Part shown: piece after piece, positions 23,171 through 35,192 of the stretch
How positions within the stretch are numbered: position 1 is the first letter of the stretch
Layout: every line of letters begins with the position of its first letter
NCBI GenBank assembly: GCA_002914845.1
Contig: JXTC01000102.1
Span: forward strand, 113,368 to 177,367
From: Trema orientale
Taxonomy: Eukaryota; Streptophyta; Magnoliopsida; Rosales; Cannabaceae
Length of the DNA: 64,000 nucleotides
Reading direction: 5' to 3'
The notes under the pieces: model-generated
What the model was told of the DNA's origin: nothing
Seen by the model: only the letters and a program-made list of their open reading frames with translations
The model's database searches: none
Made by a program: the position numbers and the translations under genes

Positions 23171-23286
23171 TATATTTAAACATTTTAATATTTATGCGTA
23201 GTCTTAGAATATACAAATAATCTATATTTATATTTAAATATTTTAATATTTATGCATAGTCTTAGAATATACAAATAATCCATATT
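23171..23286. repeat. Two-copy tandem repeat, 58-bp period
   Basis: TATGCGTAGTCTTAGAATAT at 23193 and TATGCATAGTCTTAGAATAT at 23251, with matching flanks. Confidence 0.85.
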
Positions 23287-24028
23287 AATTTCAATTGGAG
23301 ACAAAAAATCTTAATAAATCAATGAATTTTTCTAAAATTCATGAATTTATTGTTTACTGCACAATAAACTAGGCATCTTGTAATCTTTCTAAAGTTAGGA
23401 CAATTTTTTTTTCTTTGGTTATATCATTGTATTTGGTTATAAAGTTTTTTTTTCTTCTAAAACTTTTAATTTTCATTAATTTCTCGTTCAACGTCTACTC
23501 TTTTAGTATTGAAGTTAATTTTTCTTCTAAAATGAGCATTAATTATTTTAATTAGGTCAAAATATACTCATAATTTACCTAATCAACATACGAAAAACAA
23601 GTTGTCTTAAATAATTTAAAATAATCTTCCTTTAAAATGAATTTTTTTATTTTACTTCTTATTTCTCAGTTTTTCTTTTTTCTATTTTAATAATATAATT
23701 TTCATTTCTATCTTGAAAACAATAACAATAATAATAATTTTCAAAAGAAAAGCATTTAATAATTTCTTATATGTTCGATTTTAGTTCGAGGAAATATTTT
23801 TTTTTAATTATTTCATAGGGCCCCAAAATTTTTGAGTGGCCCTAATCTCAATATTAAACTCATAAAAAATAAAAAACAAAAAAAAAAAAGATAAACACAA
23901 AAAATAGTTTATACGAAATATAAATTTTTTAATGTAATAGATTCTTTTTAGGTAAAGTTATATAATAGATTGTAAAGTTAAGCAACTGAAAAGTAAATTA
24001 TCTATAATATTTTAAACCACTTTTAATA

Positions 24029-24381
24029 GGGATAATATCACTTTTATACCTTATATTTTGACATTTTGTTCAGTTTGTACATTATATTTTGGTTATTATT
24101 AATATTGACTCTTAGATTTAATATTTGTTACAGATTTATACTCCGATACCAATTTAGTGCAGTTAATTTACCAAGATGATTTAATAAACTTATTTTCGGA
24201 TCAATTTTTATATGGTTTATTTTCAGTTTTTTAAATAATAGCTTGATAAATTAACTACTCTAAATTGGTGTCAGAGTATAAATTTGTAATAGATTTTAAA
24301 TCTAAAGGTCAATGTATATAATAACCAAAACACAAGGTACAATTTGAATAAAGTAAGGTATAAAAGTTATATTATACCCTC
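24029..24381. mobile_element. Long-arm palindromic MITE, family C copy 2
   Basis: GGGATAATATCACTTTTATA at the left and, in reverse at the right, GAGGGTATAATATAACTTTT. It aligns end to end with the copy at 17406-17765. Confidence 0.85.
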
Positions 24382-26247
24382 TTAAAAAATATAGATAGTT
24401 AAGAATTTAAATTTAATCTTGCTTAGACTTAGGAATTTAAATTTAAAATTTTTCCAAATTTCCAAATTTTCAAATAAATTTAAATTTAAATTTGTACAAG
24501 TCCTAAAATTCATTTACCACCAAATTGAAATAAATTTTAAACTAAAAATAACTCATCGACCACTAATTCATATCATTTATCATTCACTTTGCAGTGTCTT
24601 CACCTCTCAACTGACTAATGATTATCTTTGAATCAAGTATAGCTCTCATGATTTCATCTATTGTTCTTTTCAAGCCTTCAACGTCTTTCTTTTCTAGTGC
24701 TAATGTAATCTCGTAAGTCATCTTTAGATTTATATTTCATATTTCTTTTTATAAGCTAGTGATTTATTTGGGTTTTATCAGTTTGTTGACATTTTTTTTG
24801 ATTATTTGTTAGGTTTTCTTATTTAACAAAAAGTTTCATCGGATACAACTCCTTTCTAGAGAAAAAGAAAGTGACGTGAGAAGCGTGAAATTGAAAGGAG
24901 GAGGAAAATAAAGACATAAACATACGGTCTATAAATTAATCTCCTCCCTTTTCTTTCTTTTTCATTCTATAAGAAACATCTATATTATTTTTAAAGAAAA
25001 AAATATTACTTATTTCTCTCTCATTTATTTATTTTTCAGGAACTCGATGAGATATGCAAATGAAATGAGTACACTAGACTATCTAAGCAATGTCAATTTC
25101 TCCATTCATAATTTTTTGCAAATAATCTACTTTTTTTTGTATCCTTAAGTTGTATACAATGTTTGTAATTTTGTATTCTTGTAAACTGAATTATTTTATT
25201 AATAAATAGTTATTTAATTTTATTTTATAATTTTTTATGGTCGATATTACATTGGAATTATTTCTCTATTATGAAATAATAATTTATAACAAATTTAAAC
25301 CCATGAAAATTAATTCAATATATTTACATGCAATATGTATAAACTTTTGTAAAATAAATAGCAACTAAACATTAGTAACAATTTTTGTGTAGACAATTAA
25401 AGAAAAAAAAATAAATTCTTATTATATAATCTTTCGGTAAAAAAAAACTAGCTATCAAAATTTTTGTAAGTAATTAAGAATGAATTTTCTTGTAATTACT
25501 AGATTAGTGACATTTTTCTAAATGTCATTAATATGTTTAGTAACATTTTCAAAATGCCACTAAAAATTTTGTTTTAAACTTTTAAAATAATTTTATTTAT
25601 TATTTTAATAATTCGGTGACATTTGAAAGTGTCACTAGTGCAATTTAGTAAAATTTCTATAAATACCACTAAAAATGATTATTTAGTAGCATTTCGAATA
25701 GAGGAAATTAGATATTATACGCTAATTTAGAAAAAAATTTGAAAAATACGGTAGTTTAAGTCTTTTAAGGTGCGGTATGATTTTTATTAGATAAATACCA
25801 TTTTTTAAAAACTATTTAGAAAAATATCATTTTTTAAAATAGTAACTAATTTCTAGTAATCAGTTTTCAGAAACTGGTAACTAGTAAGAAAAAGTATTTA
25901 TAACTAGTATATAACTAGTAACTAGTAACTAGTAACAAATTTATAGAAACTGGTAAGCAGTAACTATTTTGAAAAATGGTATTTTTCTAAATATTTTTTA
26001 AAAAGTGATATTTTTCTAATAAAAACCGTACGAAAATTTGAAAAGAGCCTGGGTTCCGTATTTTTGTAATTCTTTTAGTTTTTTATAGGTAAAAGTGATA
26101 GAAACCCTTTCAAATATCCCTAGGACTTTTAGTCACACGAGTATCTTTTTATATTTGCTAGAAATGCCACCAACTTCATAAATATCACTAAAATTATGAA
26201 ACAATGACATTTACGAATGCCACATATCAAAATATTTTTTTGTAGTA

Positions 26248-28022
26248 TAGCGTGACCTATATGTGTTTGTGGTGTTCATATTATATTTGTAGTTAGGCTT
26301 CCTTTGGTTGAATAATTTTTTTGGAAAAAAAAATGTACATGCAAATGTAAGTCCTTGCATTCATTTAGTTCTTTAAGAGTGTGAGTGTGTGTCAATTATA
26401 TTTTTCATTTTTATCCCTTTTAGTTTTGAAAATTATCCTTAAGTGATATAGATGAATGGACAAAATTGTGTATTTGTGGAATAGGAGAAATGTATAAAGC
26501 AAAAATGTAAGCTTTAAAATTACTTTTGTCATGATGGTAAAAAAAAAAAAAATTAATGTACATAGTCCAATTGTGATGGATTTAGATCTTCGCATAACTC
26601 TTTTATTGAGAACTTGACTACGCTGGGAGTAATCTGGACTGAAAATGAAATTTTTAGGAAACATTTGAAAAATGACTTACAATTTTCACAATTTTATTTG
26701 TGATGGATAGGCCGTGTTAGTGTGATGACCATGGTGCAAGTGCAGCAAGTCCAAGTACATGAGCCTCACCTTTACTAGAAAGATATGAAATTATCAAAAT
26801 CTTTAACCTCAAAACATTGTAGTTGTCTAAAGTCGCCTTGTAATAATCAGTTCCTGATTATGTTTAAACATGGAGGGATGCTGCTGTACATTTCAAATTC
26901 CTAAAAACACATAAAAAGAAATGGTATATGCAAATTAATTCATTGTATAATACGATAAGGACCACACCACAAAGTGACCCACTGATTGGCCCAACAACGA
27001 GCCGAATGTGGGTTCCACTTTTATTTTATAATGTGAAAGCGCCATAAATTATGACGCAGAATATAATGGACCACCATCTTTATTGCCTAAAAAGCTTAGA
27101 ATAGAATGTAGCACAGCCCATTGGTTGCACGTTAAACAGCCTTAATTAAACAAATATTTTGGAATCTCTCTTGAGAATCTTCTCGAGATTAAATCACGTG
27201 ACCAAGATCAAGCGGTCGAGATCAGTCAGATAAATATACTCCAACCTATGATGATATCTTAAATAATCTCTTATTTTACAGCTCTTATTTAACTAATATT
27301 TTAATTACCTCATGTCCATTCCTATATTTATATACACTCAGGAAAAAGAGAAAGAGGCCCAAAAATTATATTATAAATTAATTATTTATTGGATTTTTTA
27401 ATATTAATAAGTATTGTAATTAAAAGTATTATTAGTGTTTCAAGTTCTATGCTGAAGATAATAGGCAATTCTGAAAAACTATCTATGTATATATGTCGAC
27501 ACCTTTTTTTTTTTCCGTTCTAATCTCACTATGTGTACTTTTTCTCTTGCATGTAAGTATGTGGGAGAGTTAGGTGACAGCAAATGAACAAAATAATATT
27601 GGGGACAAAAAGCTGCAGTCCCAAGCTTTTTCCAAAACAATAAGGTTAGGGAGAGGGGCCACTTTTTGCACGAAAATAAGTTAAATAAATATTCTTCAAA
27701 GATTGATTAGATTGGGGAATTAGATTCCTACACCACCAACCTTAAAATTAATTTTTTGGGATTTTTTCCCCTCTCCTTAAATCAGCCACATGATACAGGT
27801 AGATCATTTGATTCATTACAGTAGCATGCACGATTATGGACTACTACTAGTACTACTCTCCAGAAATAACTATTTTTTATTTTTTTATTTGTTATTCCCT
27901 AATTTCTAGGACTTCACAACTAAGATATTAAGCTCATGTTCCGGGTCGTTCATGAAGTTCCACACGTAGGTAATTCGTCTAGAATTTATTTCATACAAAT
28001 GGGTTACCTTTCGGGTATGAGT
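26248..28022. other. Intergenic DNA, no gene seen
   Basis: Mixed AT-rich sequence. The 90-codon minus frame at 26392-26664 has no recognised motif. Poly-A/T runs and short ATG frames only. Confidence 0.5.
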
Positions 28023-28216
28023 AGTAATGTTATATGACACTTTAAGTTATCAAACACAGCATGATATGTCTGTTTTTTATTGAACGATGGAATAATACTT
28101 CAAATAGGAACCGGAGTTCGAACTAGTATGAGACCTAGTGTATTAATTTTAGCTTCCAATGAAAAATTGATATCTAGTGTGGTACTTGGCACCTTAAGTT
28201 GTCCCATAACATTACT
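28023..28216. mobile_element. MITE-like inverted-end element
   Basis: Left AGTAATGTTATATGACACTT; right in reverse AGTAATGTTATGGGACAACT. Interior without coding capacity. The target duplication is not clear. Confidence 0.6.
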
Positions 28217-28229
28217 TTGGATATAGTTC

Positions 28230-28345
28230 TATACATATATCTTTTTCTTCTTTTATTTATTTTTTATTTTAATATATTAGAGTGAGGATTTGACCTCTAC
28301 GCCTCCGTATTGAACTCCACTTTCATTTGAGCTAGATATAGTATA
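28230..28345 (-). mobile_element. Possible tRNA-derived SINE fragment, minus strand
   Basis: Read on the minus strand, TAGCTCAAATG (box A-like) is followed about 30 bases later by GGTCAAATCCTC (box B-like) and then an A-rich tail. The spacing fits a Pol III internal promoter. No target duplication was established. Confidence 0.4.
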
Positions 28346-28956
28346 TTTTTCTAAAAAAAATAATTAGGTCTTAATAGTGTATGGTTACGAACATTTTTAA
28401 TTGATAAAAGGAAAGAAACTAAGAAATATTTGCATTGATGACCAGCTAGGTCGTTCTGATTATCGAAATGTATATATTTCAGTAAAGATAATGAAATGTT
28501 AGCATCACGTAGTTATTTTTCCACTACCTCGCCTTACAAAGAATGATTAATATTCATTATTTAATTGGTCGTCTTTTAATTATTAAATACAAGAATATAT
28601 TACGCACACACATAACATTAATACATAAATATATAAGTGGGGAGGATTTAAATGGGGAGGGGCCAAGAAATGTCCTCTCCATCTTCCTCCATGCCCCCCA
28701 TATTCTTCCCTTATCCTTATATAAACAAGGGTGGAGAGTTGGGGTTAGGCTCTCTGATAGGGAAGCTGCCATATTGGTAAAATAAAAGGAAAAAAAAAAC
28801 ACACTAATACCATAATAATTAATATTTTACTGCATTAATACCGTAATATTGTTAATTAATGATAATTTTTTAAAATTGTCATTAATTGTATATGTATTAT
28901 ATCGATTATAAAATTATATATTAATTTTGAAAAATAAGTATAGGGACGGGTTAGGG
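28346..28956. other. Intergenic DNA with a CCCTCC/GGGGAGG-rich patch
   Basis: 28640-28745 is unusually rich in GGGGAGGGG / CCCCCCAT text and overlaps open frames on both strands; neither frame has a recognisable product. Confidence 0.4.
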
Positions 28957-31370
28957 TGTAAAACCCCTTAATTTTTATAAGGGTAATGTGATCTTTTGAA
29001 AAAAAAATTTTCAAAAAAAAAAAAACATTTATAATTCGAATTTTGGGTTAAAATGTGAAAAGTTTCGGAAGAGGGACTAAACTGCAAATATAAGGGACAA
29101 AATTGAAACAAATTGGATAATCAAGGACTTATGTACAATTTTTAAAACATTACACTGCCATTTAGTAGGCTGACATGTGGCTAGCTCACTCCCCTCAGCT
29201 CTCTCTCTCTCCTCTCTCGATAAACTGGCGAGAAATACCGGAATTCCGACCGAACTCTGACGAAGCTCTTCCCAACGTCGACGCAACTGTTCCTACCGCC
29301 TGAAACAGCTCTATTCGCCGTCGGTGACGCGTAAAGCCGCCGACGATTTTTTGAAGCCAGCGCCGATTCCGGCAACGTTTTACCATGAAATCGGTCGGGT
29401 TCAATTCGTCTCTTCACGATCTTTCACGTTGTATATATATCTAAATTCGAATTTGCCCGGATTGAATTTCACCATTTTTGACAATTTTGAGTTATTTTAG
29501 TTTTGTATTAAAATTTTTCAATCCAACTATTAGATCGTAAAACAAACCTCATATTTATGATGTACTCATGAAAATAAGAATTTATATATATATATATATA
29601 TATATATTGACTATGTTTGGTGATGGGTACAACAAATAAAATCTGACTGCTCCGATTTGTCTTGTTTTGCGGGTTGTGAACTCGAGTTCAGCCCGAACCC
29701 AAATTGAACAAATTATATGTTTAACCTAGCTAATTTGGTTGCTAGGAATTCAGTGGAGATGTCTGTTTCTTCATTCGAGGCTCTGTTGGAAAAACGATAT
29801 TTCAAACCAAACGATCGAGGGTTCGAAAACGACCCTTGACCCTCCAAATGATAGCCAAACGATGCCAAATGCTCTCGGTTGTGCCGTTGCGTTATCTAGT
29901 TACTCAATTGAGGTAGAGATTCGATTACTTGATTTTTAAATTGGTTTAATTTTGATTTTCACATATTTTGAATTAATATAGAATTTCGTGAAATAATTCA
30001 TAAAAATGTGATTTATACCTGTTTTGGCCTGAATTGATATTTAAACTGCCTGGGAGGCACGTCACACTGGTTGGCGTGTCAAATTATTATGTTTTGGAAC
30101 TGTTTTCTACAAGAACTGAATTTTATTGGTTTTGATAAAAATGGCTGTTGTACTACCGAAATTTTTATAAAATCCAACTTAAATAAGAATTTAGTTTTGA
30201 GAACTAAACTTGGTTAATTAAATACAATACATGGTCAGTTTAGTCATTTTGTGAAAAATGGTACATATTCTCATTTCTGTCATATATATAGCATTGCATG
30301 CATTCATTGCACCTACGCGGCCGACGGACTTACGGTATCCCCATTGGGTGCTCGGACTTATGGTACCCCTTCAGGGTGCTCGGACTTACAGTACCTTACC
30401 TAGGGTACTTGGACTACATATCATACTCATGGTTACCAACTTAGGTGACTCGGACACAATACACATGTGCAGCTACTCATTTGGGTAACTCACACTACAT
30501 TGCATACTTACGATCACCAGTCTTTGATCGCTCATATTTGTCATTGATTGTATTGCCTGTTATGTGCTTGACTTGAATAGATATATACTAGTTTTGATGT
30601 GATGTTTTACAATGGTTTGGAATATTTGAACCTTTGGACAATGATTTTGTTTTGAGACTATGATTTACAATGGTTTAGAATGTTTGAACCTTTGGAAGAT
30701 GAATTTGAATTGAAATAATGTTTTACAATGGTTTGAAATATATAAACCTTTGGACAATATTTTCAATTGGATTTCAATAAAACTGTTTGAATAATTTACT
30801 GACTATGTAGGACCTTGAAAGTAAATATTTATACTGGTTAAAAACCTGTAATTGAATCTCTACTGAGCATTCACGTGCTCACCCCCTACTTTTTCCCACT
30901 TTCAGGTATTTATGTATTTGAGATATTGATCTCGATAGTTAGACAAGCTGCTTGGCTTGTGCTTGCAATCCTGATTCTATTACCTGGTAGGCATCTGTAT
31001 CTTATTTGATTCCTTTTCCCCATTCAAATATTTAGTCTTGTTTATTGTTTTTGCTAAGTGGATGTATGAGGGCAATAATATTAAAAAAATTAGAGTACTT
31101 GGAATCATAAATAATTTTTGTAAATTATTTTGGACTCTGGACTCATTTTACCGAAATTTATGACCTTAAGTAAAAAATTTCTAAATGAATTAAACGAAAT
31201 TCCTCTAAATTTTAAGTGTACATTTTCTCGAGAAATTAAACTAATGAGAGGATTCTTAATTTTGAAATTTACTTACTTTTGAGGACTAAAACTTAAAATT
31301 TCAAGTACTCGATTTTCTGGAATTTTAGAAAATCACTGTTTATCACTGTTTCAACTTAAAATAATTAAAA
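28957..31370 (+). mobile_element. Ty3/gypsy-type long LTR fragment (Tekay/Del-like), plus strand
   Basis: Starts TGTAAAACCCCTTAATTTTT. It contains a GC-rich, CT-rich segment at 29205-29420 typical of the transcribed start of such LTRs, a minisatellite-like GGACTTACGGTA/GGTGCTCGGACTTA stretch (30325-30500), three near-repeats of TTTTACAATGGTTTGGAATA (30600-30760) and the landmark ACTGAGCATTCACGTGCTCA followed by CCACTTTCAG (about 30862-30905). The right end is not clear, so the copy is probably truncated. Open frames inside it are not genes. Confidence 0.6.
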
Positions 31371-32304
31371 GTCACAGCTTTGGATTTCCAGTCTTGACAT
31401 AGGGGGATTCCCTTCTGACACACGTATAATAGTGCATCAAAGTCCTATCAATATTGGTCGCTGGCTTACATATTTGTGGAGTAGCATAGTTATTTAATTT
31501 CCTTTTATTTTGTTTGCCTGTTATTTCAACCAATAATTGAGGATTATTAACATGTACAGTTAAGATTATTAGGATTAACATAGAGAAGATCAATTCCTGT
31601 ATAATATGTATCATATATGTAGGTCGAAGTTTATATTTACACTAACATGTAATTAGCGTTATCAAGTTTAGCAAAAAGAAGAAAAAGAAAAAATAAAGAA
31701 TGCGTATAAATATTATGATAGGAACGTGTAAAATCCTTCAGCAGAAAAAAAAAGAAAAGAAAAAAAGACGAGACGATAAAAAATCGTCGTAATATCTAAG
31801 GTCACTTCCGAATATATGATATGTGAATATTCTGATTAAAAAAATCAGTTTTCAACCACGATATACCGTATACTTTCAGATTTATTTAGAACCACGATTT
31901 TTATAACAAATATGTATATTCCTATATCCAAATTATGGACCGTTGTGCCTTCATGATGTATATACAAGAACTGAAATGCGAAAAGCTAGCTAGCCTTTGA
32001 GCTCCGTGTGTGGTTATGTACCGAAATATTGTTCCACACTAACTCTATATATATACGCGCGTCCTTGAAGAATATTCTTGTGAAATTTCTAGATACTAAA
32101 TTAATATGGAAAATTGACCTTATTTTTGTCCTCTCGAAAGTGATATTAATAATTTATTTAATGGCAAACCCTCTACCTTCTCGAACAAGAATCAATTCCT
32201 TATGAAAGGTATATACGTATTCTGAAAACTGCTAAAATACTTGGGCGGTAAAATTATTTCTTTGGTGGCTATGTATATATAATTATGTGGCTAGCATGTC
32301 AATT
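31371..32304. other. Intergenic DNA, no gene seen
   Basis: A 65-codon plus frame at 32008-32205 and an 80-codon minus frame at 31372-31614 show no recognised motif. Confidence 0.5.
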
Positions 32305-32512
32305 AGGACTAGCTCAGTTGGTCTAAGTCTTTAGGGATGTGTGTGTGAGTTTGGGGGCTTTAGGGATGTGTGTGTGAGTTTGGGGGCTTTAGGGATGTGT
32401 GTGAGTTTGGAGGGTCAGGGGTTCAAGCTTTGGTAGTGTGTGTGTAATATTTTCCTTTAAAATTTATAATAAGTGGTGGTCATTAGTTAAGTCCTATTTT
32501 AAAAAAAAAAAA
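32305..32512 (+). mobile_element. tRNA-derived SINE with internal tandem expansion
   Basis: Box A-like GGACTAGCTCAGTTGGTC (32306), box B-like GGGGTTCAAGC (about 32416) and a terminal A run (32501-32512). Between the boxes a 29-bp unit TTTAGGGATGTGTGTGTGAG... is present two full times (32330-32358, 32359-32387) plus a third diverged copy. The A/B box order and A tail mark a plant tRNA-derived SINE. A target duplication is not clear. Confidence 0.8.
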
Positions 32513-33214
32513 TGTAGCTAGGATAATAATGTTTCGAATATGTATACATGTCCTAAATTAGAGAATGTAATGAAAACGCGTTGGTAGAAATCACATTAGG
32601 ACAACGGTGTCCCAATTTTGAGGGTTGCTTTCCAATATCCATTAAATTCGTTATTTAATAAAAGTCACTTCACATTCATGCGTTGCACGTGTCCCCTCTC
32701 ACCAATCAGTCTCCATAGACATTGATTTTAGCCAGGTTAGGTTCCAGCTATATCTTTCTTATTGTATATTTTCTTTGAATAATCATATAGCTTTCTAGCT
32801 CCAAAGTCTGAGATTTTTCTTCTAAAATGAATAAGAAAATAGACGAATAGATAATGATGATATGTATTATCGTATTCATGTTCACATACCAATACATTAT
32901 TGTTTAGGATCTTTCCTGTGGAATTAATCATAAGTTATAATATTTGAAGAAGGCAAGTTTATAATAATAAGCACAAGATTTTCGTTAGAAAATAAAAATA
33001 ATTAAAAATCATGCCAGCTATACCACAATTCCATTTATTTGTTTAATTGTAGAATTATACTAATTAAGTGCAATATCATTCATGCATCCACAAAAGTAGC
33101 ATCAGTTAATTATTGGTTTATCATGTCTGTCTATTATTTTTTCATGGTGACTTTTGTCTGGAGGTATATATATACATATCAAGACGTAGTGTTATAAACC
33201 ACGGCAGTTAAATT

Positions 33215-33258
<44 letters not shown>

Positions 33259-33670
33259 TAATGATAATGCCTTTATACCCCAAATATTAGTTTTTATATT
33301 GCATTACAAAAAAAAAAGAAAAAAAAATCATTTCATGCAAGTTATAACCTGTTCAAGCCAGAAAAAAGAACAAAACAAATAATATAATGTACTCATCATC
33401 AAGACCGTTCATTTCATATAAGGGCATGATCAAGACAATACATATATATTAGCCAACAACAGAATATCTGATCTTTATGCCAAAATATTCATCCACCAGG
33501 AGGGGAAGTACATTCGCGGAATCGGACGGTCATAATTCTTATCTTTAGAACGCTCAAGATTTGATATCTGCAGATTGCATAATATTCATCATCGAATAAA
33601 ATGTCTCTATTTGTTTGTCATATGTTCTAGAGTAATGCTATGGGCACTATACGGTTCCTAACACCACATA
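32513..33670. other. Intergenic DNA with an (AT)n microsatellite
   Basis: (AT)19 at 33219-33256. A CACGTG core (about 32688) next to CCAATCAG (about 32703) looks promoter-like, but no gene follows. Confidence 0.5.
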
Positions 33671-34219
33671 ATGTTTCAGTTTTTTACTGACTAATTATAA
33701 TTATATTTCAGGTGGGCTTATGTGGAACTAAATTTATTAATTAGAATCACCAGTAATAGACTGATACATCGTTATGGTGTTAAGCACCACTGGTGTCCTA
33801 TATTATTGCTCTATTTTCTAGTACTTATTAATTATATTTTACAACATCATGAAGACCTAATTAGAATATATAGTTTATTTTGTCCTCTCAAAATAATATG
33901 TATAGTTATTATTTTTAATTAGGAAAATATATAGATCAATATTTTATATGATGTTTCAGTTTTTTACTTGCTAATTATAATTACATTTCAGGTAGGCTCA
34001 TGTGAGACCCAATTTATTAATTAGAATTACCAATAATAGACTGACACGTCGTTATAGTATTGAGCACCACTGGCGCCCCATATTATTGCTCTATTTTCTG
34101 ATACTTATTAATTATATTTTACAACATCGTGAAGACCTAATTAGAATATATAGTTTATTTTGTCCTCTCAAAATTATATGTATAGTTATGATTTTTAATT
34201 AGGAAAATATAGATCAATA
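33671..34219. repeat. 280-bp tandem duplication
   Basis: ATGTTTCAGTTTTTTACT begins at 33671 and again at 33951. The two units match almost throughout and end AATTAGGAAAATAT...AGATCAAT. A short frame of 66 codons is present in each unit, but the differences change many residues, so this is more likely a duplicated non-coding element than a gene pair. A preceding AGTAATGCTATGGGCAC (33634) resembles a MITE end. Confidence 0.9.
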
Positions 34220-34539
34220 AATATACGTTACTATTCTTCTTTTCAAGGTAACCCTGTGGAGAGTTTATTGGATAGACAAAATACAAAGCATGAAAATAGA
34301 ACCCCAAAAAAAAAAAAAAAAATCTGAGTCCATAATATCTTGCTATATAGACCTGAAAACTTCATTAACATAAACGTTAGGCCTCATTTACATATGGTGG
34401 GGACCTTGGTGAAAAGAAAATAAAATGGTGATACATATATACATGTATATATGCATGCATATATGGCAAACTTACATTTGATATTTGCTGATGTAACTAA
34501 AAAATATAGTGAAACTGCACAACCTTAAAATGTTTATAT
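34220..34539. other. AT-rich spacer, nothing recognised
   Basis: Poly-A run at about 34307-34321; no coding signal. Confidence 0.5.
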
Positions 34540-34542
34540 TAA

Positions 34543-34926
34543 GGCCATCTCCAACCATGCGACCAAATATTGTTTTTGCTAGAAATGGAGTAGGCCAGGC
34601 CCTCCAATCGAGCGGCAAATCCCAATGCAGGGGAGCTATAGTACCGCGTCATTAACTATAGCAAATGGCGCACAATGCTATTTTTTTTCCCTTTTTTGTT
34701 CAACTTTCAAAAATATCCTACTTTAAATGTTTAATTCCTATAGAAAATTAAGGGTAGAAAGGAAATTTGGGTAAAAAATAAAGAGAATATTCTTTTTGAT
34801 AGAGAAATTTTTCTTTATTATAGTATTTGAAGTAATGTGTTGGAGATGAAAAATAAATATAAAACAAAGTTGCTATATTATAGAGTTTTTGTCCGTGCAA
34901 AATAGAGATCATACTTGGAAATGGCC
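34543..34926. mobile_element. PIF/Harbinger (Tourist-like) MITE with TAA target duplication
   Basis: Ends GGCCATCTCCAACCATGC and, in reverse, GGCCATTTCCAAGTATGA. TAA lies immediately outside on both sides (34540-34542, 34927-34929). 384 bp, no transposase. Confidence 0.9.
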
Positions 34927-34929
34927 TAA

Positions 34930-35142
34930 TACCTCTAAAATTCAAAAAATTTGGTGAAAACGAACCCCCTCTCAAATATTAATTGGATTTGACTCAATAT
35001 ATTTAAGCAATAACAATTAAAATTTTTACTAAAAATATTGCATGTACTATTCCATTAAAAAGTAATAAAATTACTTAAATTAGAAGAATACCATAACTAA
35101 AGTAAAGTGTTAGTGTAATTTATTATCATTATCATTATTTTT

Positions 35143-35192
<50 letters not shown>

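Larger units (their letters stand above)
22457..26247. mobile_element. CACTA (CMC/EnSpm)-like non-autonomous element
   Basis: Left end CACTACACCAAAAAAAAA at 22457; right end TATTTTTTTGTAGTA, approximately its reverse complement with drift. Near both ends the motif AGTG(A/G)CATTT...AAATG(T/C)CACTA recurs in both orientations (about 22480-22790, 25500-25680, 26160-26225), the clustered subterminal repeats known for CACTA elements. No transposase was seen. A 3-bp target duplication could not be confirmed. It carries a MITE (24029-24381), a tandem duplication (23171-23286) and a GTAACTAG patch (about 25841-25980). Confidence 0.7.

Noticed and set aside
29077-29417. Three overlapping Arg-rich minus-strand frames
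   Set aside because: They fall in the GC-rich transcribed-start part of a gypsy-type LTR; no family motif.
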